Origin: Elusimicrobia bacterium RIFOXYB2_FULL_49_7
Lineage (GTDB): Bacteria; Fibrobacterota; OXYB2-FULL-49-7
DNA: 20,881 nt
Reading direction: 5' to 3'
Assembly (NCBI GenBank): GCA_001800515.1
Contig: MGVN01000243.1
Location: forward strand, 2,583 to 23,463
Positions within the stretch are counted from its first letter, which is position 1. Every line of letters starts with the position of its first letter. The translations under genes were made by a program, and so were the position numbers. Shown here piece by piece: positions 14,748 to 20,881 of the stretch. The notes beneath the pieces are model-generated. The model was not told where the DNA came from and made no database searches. It worked only from the letters and a program-made list of their open reading frames with translations.

Positions 14748-15185
14748 TTACTGGATGGTAAAGGTTTTATTACGGAAACGGATGATGACTTTATCAGGCT
14801 TGATATCCATAATCCTGATACTGTCCCAGACCTCACCCTTGCTGATAATCTTGGAATCGCCGGTCTGATAATTCTTTAAAACAACCGAGGGGTTCTTCTC
14901 ATCCCATAACATGCCATCAATGCTGTAGGGAGGCGGGGTCTCTGGTCCTACGGGTTGAATAACCTTTTTAACCAGTACAGGCTTCTCAAAATGGGTATAG
15001 ACAAAGGGGTCTCGCGCCTTATCATCATACTCTTTTTTCTCATGATGAATACCGGCTATCACAGGCTTTGCCGATTCCACAGCCTGCTTTTGCTGCGCCA
15101 GACGACTCTTGATGGAATAGACATTATAGCCCCAGACAAAGACGGCAATCATTGTTACAACCATCAGCAATTTTTTGTTCTTCAT
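14748..15185 (-). CDS. Periplasmic-linker protein, PilP/GspC-like
   Basis: The 145-aa protein has a short cytoplasmic tip and a single membrane helix (residues about 5-23, LLMVVTMIAVFVWGYNVYS), then a charged linker and a proline-rich stretch (VIQPVGPETPPPYS). A small beta domain follows (about 87-145: DGMLWDEKNPSVVLKNYQ, SKGEVWDSIRIMDIKPDKV), which resembles the HR domain of GspC or the C-terminal domain of PilP. Such domains link the inner-membrane assembly to the N0 domain of the secretin. There is no PDZ domain and no lipobox, so it is a short GspC-like form. It starts inside the stop of the PilO-like gene (ATGA overlap). Confidence 0.8.
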   Translation of the reverse strand: MKNKKLLMVVTMIAVFVWGYNVYSIKSRLAQQKQAVESAKPVIAGIHHEKKEYDDKARDPFVYTHFEKPVLVKKVIQPVGPETPPPYSIDGMLWDEKNPSVVLKNYQTGDSKIISKGEVWDSIRIMDIKPDKVIIRFRNKTFTIQ

Positions 15186-15733
15186 TTGAGTACCAAAAAT
15201 TCAAGTTTCAGCGTCACCTTAACATCCGGCTTATCCAGTCTATTTGCTACCATGGACAGTTCCTGCACCTTAAAGAGAGTACCGTCATTTTCAATATAGC
15301 GAAGGAATTTGCCTATTGAATGGAAGTTTGACTGCGTTGCCATTTCAAACGGCATCCGCACTTCCTCCCGGTCTTCTGTCTCTGCACCGGGCTTAATCGT
15401 GGTAAAACTGACATTACTCTTTTGTGCGGCTTCATTGATAATGGAATAGAAAAGCGAAAGTTGCTTTTCCTTTGAACCACCCAGTTTGACCCGTGCCACT
15501 GCCTTTTTAAACGACCGGTTCTGCCGCTCAATCAGCGATTTGTTCTTTTCCCAAAGTGTGGATTCCTGATACTTTCGTCTGGTTTCAAAAAAGGAAGAGA
15601 CAGTGGAACGGCTCTTTTCAATCAATGGCAGGAGCATTCCAAGAAGCATGAGCAGGGTAAGCGTAATCAGAATAAGCAACCTTGCAAAGGGACGGTGACG
15701 GACATAGAGGGTCATAAAGGTGCTTTGTCTCAT
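15182..15733 (-). CDS. Inner-membrane assembly protein, PilO/GspM-like
   Basis: The 183-aa protein has one N-terminal membrane helix (residues about 17-38, FARLLILITLTLLMLLGMLL), then a coiled-coil-prone stretch (about 40-75), then a ferredoxin-like domain (about 85-183) ending VKVTLKLEFLVLK. This is the layout of PilO and GspM, which pair with PilN or GspL in the inner membrane. The segment SLFYSIINEAAQKSNVSFTT and the later MATQSNFHSIGKFLRYIEN are typical of PilO. It overlaps the upstream gspL-like gene and the downstream gene by four bases each (ATGA), consistent with fixed stoichiometry of the subcomplex. Confidence 0.83.
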   Translation of the reverse strand: MRQSTFMTLYVRHRPFARLLILITLTLLMLLGMLLPLIEKSRSTVSSFFETRRKYQESTLWEKNKSLIERQNRSFKKAVARVKLGGSKEKQLSLFYSIINEAAQKSNVSFTTIKPGAETEDREEVRMPFEMATQSNFHSIGKFLRYIENDGTLFKVQELSMVANRLDKPDVKVTLKLEFLVLK

Positions 15734-17145
15734 TTGTCACCTGTTGTGCATTCCAGGCCAAAACGGGTGAGGCCAACAAAGCGCCCCCCTCCGAACCTGT
15801 CGAGTTCTTTTTTATCCAGTTTTTGCGTATAGGAAAGCCGTACCTCACGAAGCGATTTTATATTATCAAAACCAGAAAGCGTCTTAGGCACGCCCCCTTC
15901 ATTCTGGCTCACCCCTTCTATAAAGAGTTTGGCCTTATCTTCCTGAATAAGCCTGAATTCCCGAAGCCACACCTGCTCTGGCAACCCCTTTGCCACCCCT
16001 TCCATGACAGAACTCACGCTGACCTGATTGGCGTTTAACCCTTCGGCTGCTGCAAGGTCTTTGGCTAATTTGTCATTCTCATGAATCAAGGCTGACAAGT
16101 GGTTGATGAGTTTGTGCTTGGCCACCATTTTCTTCTCAAACCGGTGGGACAGCCCTTGAAACACGGCAAAAACAGTTAACGCCAGTATCAATAGAGCCGC
16201 AGCAGCAGGCAGTACAAACCGTAATAACCGTTCTGATACAAAATCAGCCACTCTAACCTGCTTCAGTTCCGGCTCTATCTGGGGCAAGTGGTCTATCACC
16301 AAATCTGAATAAAGCAACGAATTCATGGCCATGCTTTTGATTAAAGCATTCTCTGGCGTAAAGCCTTCCAACTGTTTGACCTCATACCCTGCTTCCTGAA
16401 ATGAGGTGGCTATGGCAGGCTCTTCTGCAATAACCACAACCGACTTCAGGCGCTCCTTAAAGAGTTTGGTCTCCCAGTAGAGACTAAGGAATTTGGATAT
16501 TTCAGAATGGTAATATTCCAAACTTTCAAGAAAATGGGCGGCTCCAACATGAATGACTTCATGTTCAGCCAAGACGCCTTTCTCAAGAATAATAATCAAA
16601 CTTTTAAGTCTCTTAACCACCAGCACCGCGCCGGTATAATCAGGCAAGGATTTGGACAAGGCAAAGCCGATTTCGCTAATGCCACTGCCGATGCGCTCCA
16701 CATAAAGACCATTCATTTTAGCCTCGCTGTGGAGCCGCTCTTCGGCACTGTGGCGGATAAAACTGAGGAAATGTCTGCCTGATGGCAGGGACAGGTTATC
16801 GAGTGTTGCTGCTTCTGCGTCCATGCCTCTGGGTAAAAACGAGGCCATGAGGTTATCATAAGCGCCATCGCCTATCTCTTCCTTGTCCACTATCCGGTTG
16901 AATAGTTCGGTCTCTTCCGGAACCAGGGTGACGGCTTCATGGTAAAGGCCATGCTTTTTAACAAAGGCGGCTAAATCCAAACCCCTCTCGTGGATTTCGG
17001 CTATGGTCTCCACACTTTCGGAGTGAGAGAGTTTGATAAATGATATAGCGTCGCCTTCCACATGAAGGGCAGAAGCCGTTTTTGGGATTTTAAAAAAGCG
17101 TCGCTTCGACAGGCTCAGCGACCGCAGTAGGTTCAATATCTTCAT
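15730..17145 (-). CDS. gspL: GspL-like inner-membrane assembly protein (PilM-PilN-type fusion)
   Basis: The 471-aa protein joins a cytoplasmic actin-like part (about 25-290), one membrane helix (about 309-330, RFVLPAAAALLILALTVFAV), a coiled-coil-prone stretch (331-375) and a periplasmic ferredoxin-like part. The end has PilN-type features (GVAKGLPEQVWLREFRLIQ, KLFIEGVSQNEGGV). GspL and the PilM-PilN pair both do this job: they receive the GspE ATPase and pass force to the periplasmic parts. Clear nucleotide-binding motifs of PilM are not obvious, as is usual for GspL. It starts in an ATGA overlap with the secretin gene. Codons for residues about 8-16 (RSLSLSKRR) fall in a palindromic repeat-like sequence at 17100-17122. 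Confidence 0.86.
   Translation of the reverse strand: MKILNLLRSLSLSKRRFFKIPKTASALHVEGDAISFIKLSHSESVETIAEIHERGLDLAAFVKKHGLYHEAVTLVPEETELFNRIVDKEEIGDGAYDNLMASFLPRGMDAEAATLDNLSLPSGRHFLSFIRHSAEERLHSEAKMNGLYVERIGSGISEIGFALSKSLPDYTGAVLVVKRLKSLIIILEKGVLAEHEVIHVGAAHFLESLEYYHSEISKFLSLYWETKLFKERLKSVVVIAEEPAIATSFQEAGYEVKQLEGFTPENALIKSMAMNSLLYSDLVIDHLPQIEPELKQVRVADFVSERLLRFVLPAAAALLILALTVFAVFQGLSHRFEKKMVAKHKLINHLSALIHENDKLAKDLAAAEGLNANQVSVSSVMEGVAKGLPEQVWLREFRLIQEDKAKLFIEGVSQNEGGVPKTLSGFDNIKSLREVRLSYTQKLDKKELDRFGGGRFVGLTRFGLECTTGDK
17100..17122. repeat. Palindromic repeat-like element inside the gspL start
   Basis: GTCGCT (17100-17105) and AGCGAC (17117-17122) are perfect arms around TCGACAGGCTC. The core TTCGACAGGCTCAG is, as I recall, the centre of a short palindromic repeat common in genomes of many environmental bacteria. 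Here it is in frame and encodes a basic stretch in a predicted cytoplasmic tail. Confidence 0.55.
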
Positions 17146-19100
17146 TTATCAATATTCCTGATGATTTCCTCTTCGTCCACAGCGCCTTCACTGCCGTAAT
17201 AGATATGAGGCGTGAGAAAAATCATCATCTTGTTCTTGACCGATTTCTTGGTTGTATAACTGAACAAATAACCCAGCACCGGAATGCGGCCTAAAAACGG
17301 CACCGATTCCCGCGAATCCGCCATTGAGGTTGTAATGATTCCACCCAAAATATAGGTTTCACCATTGCTTAGTCTGACCGTGGATTCAATCTCACGCGAA
17401 TTCACCGGCGGTGGTATTTTCCTGGGATCCGGACTGATGCCCGGTATCTGGAAAATAGGCTTCACCTGAACCGTCACTTCCCTATTACTCGTTACCCAGG
17501 GCGTAATGGAAAGCGATACCGTGGTTTCAAAACTCTCCAATCGCTCAGTTGTCTTTTGCTGTACTGATGTTGCAGCATCGGTTTGTATTTCACTGGTAAG
17601 CAGAATATACTGCTTATTCACAATCTTGATGACAGCGGTATTGCCATTCAAGGTTGCCACCTGCGGCGTTGACTGCACATTGGCCACACCCGCGTTCTCT
17701 AACAACCCTATCTGCGCCCGAAAGTCCGAAGGCAGTTTGACTATCTGCTTGATATTGAAAAAGTCAGTCACCTTGCCCACATACTTATTCAGCCCCGTAC
17801 CGCTGCCCTGCGCTTTGACCGCAGGAAAGAAGGTTTCGGTAAAAGAAGAGGTATCTTTGGGGTTTTTCATAAAGAGTTTAAACCCAATCTCATTCATTTT
17901 CTCAAGGGAGAAATCCACAACCAATGCTTCTATCAATATCTGAGAGATGGGCCTGTCCACCAGCGCCAGATACTCCCTTGCTGATACGATAATTTCATAA
18001 GGGCCAATCACCATAATCCCATTCTGGCCCTTGATGACCTTGATGGCGGCTTTATCAAGGATGGTCTTGGGCAGAATTTCCAAGACCTCCTCGGCCTTGA
18101 TATATTTCAGTTCTATCAGTTCCGAATTTGGCACCTGCTGCGCACTTTGGTCACCGATAAAATAAATACTGCCATTCTTCCAGAAGGTATAAGGGGTGTT
18201 TCTAAGCAGATATTGCAGCGCTGATTCAATAGCCAGACTATCGGCTCTGGCACTGATACGGCCTTTGATATCACCATAGATGAAAATGCTCACGCCGCTC
18301 TGGTTGGCTATTTCATTGATGATTTGGCGCAAATCGCCATTGTTAATCTGAAACGACACCTTGCCCTCACTCACTCTGACCGAAAACCGACCCCCGCTCT
18401 GAGCCCCCCCCATGGTACTGGTACCGCTTTCCGAATCGGCTAATTTCATGGTGGAGATGTAAAAGATGTCATTACTCTCTTTGACCTCATAGCCATTGCT
18501 TTCAAACAGAATGCGTAATCCCTGCCGTATCTCCACCCCATTCAATCTGCCTGAGAGCACGCCCTTAACGGCTTTGTCAAGCACGATGTTGATATTGGTA
18601 AGGGATGAATACTTCCGTACAATGGAATCAATCTCCGCATCCTTGAAATCAAAGGAGAGTTTGTTGTTCTCCACTGTCATCTGTATGGGGGGCTTGACAA
18701 CTTCAACCTTGACAAGAGGCGGCTTTGACACCTCAATGACATTGTTCCGGTATTTATAGGTATAGCCATATCGCTCGATGACAAATTTAAGCGCGTCTTT
18801 GACCTTGATATTGGTTAAGTGGACCGGGATTTCGCCCCGCACTTCCGGCGCCAGCCAGACATTCAGATTGTATTTGGTGGCAATGGCACGCAAAACATCA
18901 CGGATATCTGCACTCTTAAAATCCAGTGACGGGATGACTAAAGAGTCCGAAATGGGCAAATCCGCAACCACGGTTTCGGGAAGCAGGGTCTGTGATTGCG
19001 CATTATTGTCATTTTTTATGTTTTTTGCTGAGTCCAGTTGCGAAAAAATGGGCAATGCGGTCGTGATGACTGCAAATATTGTAAAATTCATTAAGTTCAT
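17142..19100 (-). CDS. gspD: Secretin (GspD/PilQ) with three tandem N0/STN-like domains
   Basis: The 652-aa protein forms the outer-membrane gate of the secretion machine. After a signal peptide (about 1-20) come three related short domains at about 58-126, 147-217 and 247-316. Each has an LDFKSADIRDVLRAIA-type helix-strand start, a VxGxI turn and a closing YxxxNxIxxI strand. An N1-like domain follows (about 328-386, IELKYIKAEEVLEILPKTIL). The secretin domain (about 387-635) has GVANVQSTPQVATLNG, RLSNGETYILGG, the hallmark VPFLGRIPVLGYLFSY (600-615) and MMIFLTPHIYYG. No lipobox or clear pilotin S-domain is seen. The ribosome site AAGGA stands nine bases before the ATG. The gene follows a terminator-like hairpin and leads the D-to-G operon. 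Confidence 0.95.
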   Translation of the reverse strand: MNLMNFTIFAVITTALPIFSQLDSAKNIKNDNNAQSQTLLPETVVADLPISDSLVIPSLDFKSADIRDVLRAIATKYNLNVWLAPEVRGEIPVHLTNIKVKDALKFVIERYGYTYKYRNNVIEVSKPPLVKVEVVKPPIQMTVENNKLSFDFKDAEIDSIVRKYSSLTNINIVLDKAVKGVLSGRLNGVEIRQGLRILFESNGYEVKESNDIFYISTMKLADSESGTSTMGGAQSGGRFSVRVSEGKVSFQINNGDLRQIINEIANQSGVSIFIYGDIKGRISARADSLAIESALQYLLRNTPYTFWKNGSIYFIGDQSAQQVPNSELIELKYIKAEEVLEILPKTILDKAAIKVIKGQNGIMVIGPYEIIVSAREYLALVDRPISQILIEALVVDFSLEKMNEIGFKLFMKNPKDTSSFTETFFPAVKAQGSGTGLNKYVGKVTDFFNIKQIVKLPSDFRAQIGLLENAGVANVQSTPQVATLNGNTAVIKIVNKQYILLTSEIQTDAATSVQQKTTERLESFETTVSLSITPWVTSNREVTVQVKPIFQIPGISPDPRKIPPPVNSREIESTVRLSNGETYILGGIITTSMADSRESVPFLGRIPVLGYLFSYTTKKSVKNKMMIFLTPHIYYGSEGAVDEEEIIRNIDK

Positions 19101-19128
19101 AGAGCAAAATCCTTGGCTAAGGTAAAAA

Positions 19129-19154
19129 AAAACAGGCCGTTTTTGACCTGTTTT
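19129..19154 (-). terminator. Intrinsic-terminator-like hairpin between gspE and gspD
   Basis: On the - strand AAAACAGGTC and GGCCTGTTTT form a 10-bp stem (one G-U pair) around AAAAAC, followed by a run of T (complement of 19124-19130). It lies 25 bases after the gspE stop codon and would end or attenuate transcription before gspD. Confidence 0.8.
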
Positions 19155-19178
19155 CTCTTTTTTCCCTTACGGGAACAT

Positions 19179-20786
19179 CTATGTTTGAAAAATGGTTTCT
19201 CTTAATACTTCTTCAACGGTTGTGACCCCTGCCTTAATCTTGGCGATACCGTCATCACGCAGGGTCGTCATGCCTTCTTGAATAGCCAGTGTTCTGATAT
19301 CAGAGGCTGAAGCCTTGTCTAAGATGCGTTGTTTTATTGATTCAGAAACGGTCATCACTTCATAGAGACCCAACCGGCCTTTGTAACCGGTGTTGCCGCA
19401 AGCCGAACACCCTTTGCCACGATGGCTTTTGCCGGTTAGACCCAGTTCTGTTTGGGCGTTGGCATCTACAGCCACTTCTTCCTTACACTCGTTACAGATA
19501 CGGCGCACCAGGCGCTGGGCAATGACCTGGGTCACTGATGACGCTATCAAAAAGGGTTCTATGCCCATGTCCAAGAGTCTTGTGACTGCGCTTGGCGCAT
19601 CGTTTGTGTGCAGGGTTGATAATACCAAATGACCGGTTAGAGATGACCGGATAGCGATATCCGCTGTCTCGCGGTCGCGGATTTCACCCACCATGATGAT
19701 GTTTGGGTCTTGGCGTAAAAGAGTGCGCAGCGCCGAAGCAAAGGTAAATCCTATCTCCGCCTTCATCTGGGTCTGGTTGATGCCATCCAAATGATATTCA
19801 ATAGGGTCTTCTACGGTACTGATATTTACTGTAGGTGATTTGATATGGCTTAACGCGGCATAGAGTGTGGTGGTCTTGCCGGAACCTGTAGGACCGGTGA
19901 CTAAGACCATGCCATAGGGTCTGGCTATGGTTTTCTTGAACGATTCCAACTTGGTATTATCCATGCCCAAAAGCGTGAGGTCTAAAGCCACCGCTGATTT
20001 GTCTAAAATACGCAGTACAATCTTTTCGCCATGGCCGGTAGGCAGGGTTGAGACGCGGATATCAATGCTTTTGTTGTCGTGGTCTATTCTGATACGGCCA
20101 TCCTGGGGACGCCGTTTTTCGGCAATATCAAGAGAAGCCATGATCTTGATGCGGCTTAAGACCTCGGCCTTTTTGTTGTTTGGTATCGTATGCATCTCTT
20201 GGAGCAGGCCGTCTATTCTGAAGCGGACGCGGAGGTCATTCTCAAAGGGTTCAAAATGGATGTCTGAAGCGTTACGGCGGATGGCATTCAAAACAATATC
20301 ATTAACGAGTTTGACTACCGGGGAGTTGCCGCTTTGTTTGAGCCGGTGGCCGGATTGGTTAGTTTTGCTCTGTTGCAGGTTGGATAAGCCTTTGCCATAG
20401 CATTCGTCTATCATCTTGCGGATGACGGTACGGGATGCAACAACCAGTTCAATCTGGTGGCCACTGACGAAGCGCAGTTCACGAATGAGGTTATAGTCGG
20501 TTGGGTCAATGGCGGCGACAAGGAGTTTGCTTTGGCCAGTTTGGGGATTTTGCTCTACGGAAAGTGGTAAAATGTTATGAAACCGTGCTGTTTCTTCTGG
20601 GATGAGGTTTAGGGCATCGCGGGATGGCGGGGTGGTGATGTCTGTTACGGCGCAGTTGAAATGGGTCTCAATGAACTTATCAACCGTGGATGGCGTGGCC
20701 AGGTGCTTTTCGACGAGTTTGTCACGCAGGCTGGCACCTGAGACCGTGAGTTCGGTGAGGAGTTCTTTGAGAATTTGAAGAGTCAT
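19179..20786 (-). CDS. gspE: Type II secretion / type IV pilus assembly ATPase (GspE/PilB)
   Basis: The 535-aa protein is the hexameric cytosolic ATPase that drives pseudopilus assembly. The N-terminal domain (about 1-130) is of the GspE N-terminal/MshEN type. The catalytic part shows Walker A GPTGSGKTTT (298-307; Lys304), the Asp box TVEDPIEY, Walker B IIMVGEIRD (363-371; Glu368) and the His box STLHTND (390-396). A tetracysteine zinc element follows, with Cys431, Cys434, Cys460 and Cys463 (CNEC and CSAC), typical of GspE/PilB and absent from PilT. The end of the protein is complete. It is first in the cluster, with a terminator-like hairpin after it. A 10-bp inverted repeat overlaps the first base of its ATG, and no strong ribosome site is visible. 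Confidence 0.96.
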   Translation of the reverse strand: MTLQILKELLTELTVSGASLRDKLVEKHLATPSTVDKFIETHFNCAVTDITTPPSRDALNLIPEETARFHNILPLSVEQNPQTGQSKLLVAAIDPTDYNLIRELRFVSGHQIELVVASRTVIRKMIDECYGKGLSNLQQSKTNQSGHRLKQSGNSPVVKLVNDIVLNAIRRNASDIHFEPFENDLRVRFRIDGLLQEMHTIPNNKKAEVLSRIKIMASLDIAEKRRPQDGRIRIDHDNKSIDIRVSTLPTGHGEKIVLRILDKSAVALDLTLLGMDNTKLESFKKTIARPYGMVLVTGPTGSGKTTTLYAALSHIKSPTVNISTVEDPIEYHLDGINQTQMKAEIGFTFASALRTLLRQDPNIIMVGEIRDRETADIAIRSSLTGHLVLSTLHTNDAPSAVTRLLDMGIEPFLIASSVTQVIAQRLVRRICNECKEEVAVDANAQTELGLTGKSHRGKGCSACGNTGYKGRLGLYEVMTVSESIKQRILDKASASDIRTLAIQEGMTTLRDDGIAKIKAGVTTVEEVLRETIFQT

Positions 20787-20832
20787 AATATTGATTTCTT
20801 TTAGTCAAGCAATTTATTTTCGATCAATATTA
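20786..20832. repeat. 10-bp inverted repeat over the gspE start
   Basis: TAATATTGAT (20786-20795) and ATCAATATTA (20823-20832) are perfect inverted arms separated by 27 bases. In the gspE leader RNA the 3' arm ends on the A of the start codon. It may be a leader hairpin or a dimer-binding operator. Confidence 0.6.
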
Positions 20833-20881
20833 CTCCAAAACTTCTTTCTATACACACGGTCTTATATAATTGCGCATAATC
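20787..20881. promoter_or_regulatory. AT-rich upstream region of gspE, with a possible divergent promoter
   Basis: This region must hold the gspE leader or promoter, but I found no clear -35/-10 pair on the - strand. On the + strand TATAAT (20865-20870) is a perfect -10 match, though the -35 position (TTCTTT) is poor. It might serve a rightward gene beyond the window edge. Confidence 0.3.

Noticed and set aside
14747..14836. Upstream extension of the PilX/GspK-like gene by 30 residues
   Set aside because: The extra residues are not prepilin-like and overlap the PilP/GspC-like gene. The ATG at 14746 directly follows that gene's stop and opens into the hydrophobic helix.
15790..15808. GAACCTGTCGAGTTC-like sequence resembling the repeat in gspL
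   Set aside because: Only 4-bp arms and part of the core match. It falls in ordinary coding sequence (LDRFGG) and is likely chance.
17506..17943. 145-codon open frame on the + strand
   Set aside because: It is antisense to the secretin domain of gspD, which is beyond doubt, and it has no ribosome site or recognisable protein features.
19162..19175. Small hairpin TTCCC-TTAC-GGGAA between gspE and gspD
   Set aside because: The stem is only five base pairs and is followed by A and not T residues on the gspE strand, so it does not act as an intrinsic terminator.
19927..20400. 157-codon open frame on the + strand opposite gspE
   Set aside because: It is fully antisense to the conserved ATPase core and shows Ser/Arg-rich antisense composition.
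1..20881. CRISPR array, insertion sequence, integrase or prophage genes
   Set aside because: I saw no regularly spaced repeats, transposase or integrase motifs. The tRNAs show no adjacent integrase or duplicated 3' end.

Overview
The window comes from a Gram-negative bacterium with a double membrane. Evidence for this is a secretin, an outer-membrane barrel protein with a TonB-plug-like domain, and a periplasmic amidase lipoprotein. The secreted metalloprotease with cohesin-like, dockerin-like and C-terminal FlgD-Ig/type-A-sorting-like modules, together with the style of the barrel protein, suggests the FCB group (Fibrobacterota or a related candidate phylum). That placement is an inference from domain style, not from a database search. 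Base composition looks moderate and even, and nothing resembling an IS element, prophage or CRISPR array is present.

Region 1 (2-7294, + strand) is one tightly packed run of genes with overlaps or very short gaps: the 3' part of trpS, tldD, a small protein of unknown function, a Gfo/Idh/MocA dehydrogenase that looks like the UDP-GlcNAc 3-dehydrogenase (GnnA) clade, an outer-membrane barrel protein, and a lipoprotein with two Amidase_3 domains of which the second has lost its zinc ligands. After trpS the theme is the cell envelope. A strong hairpin at 7361-7398 terminates this run and also the convergent run from the right.

Region 2 (7414-10500, - strand) encodes a two-gene secreted unit: a 185-aa exported protein of unknown function and an 834-aa matrixin-like zinc protease. 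Upstream, on the + strand, are tRNA-Pro(UGG) and tRNA-Arg(UCU) with a plausible promoter.

Region 3 (10865-20786, - strand) is a ten-gene type II secretion / type IV pilus-like cluster in the order E (ATPase), D (secretin), L (PilM-PilN-like fusion), M/PilO-like, C/PilP-like, K/PilX-like, I-like prepilin, F (platform protein), J-like prepilin, G (major pseudopilin). From D to G the genes overlap or are separated by 1-2 bases, so they probably form one operon. E is separated from D by an intrinsic-terminator-like hairpin. No prepilin peptidase or PilT-type retraction ATPase is present. Absence of PilT and presence of a full minor-pseudopilin set favour protein secretion over twitching. The neighbouring secreted metalloprotease is a reasonable but unproven substrate.

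The most unusual points are: a secretin with three tandem N0/STN-like domains; a PilX/GspK-like tip protein whose body looks like a beta-helix; a minor pseudopilin with two canonical EF-hand loops; the dead second amidase domain; a cysteine set in TrpRS matching the iron-sulfur type; a palindromic repeat-like element inside the start of gspL; and a 10-bp inverted repeat overlapping the gspE start codon.
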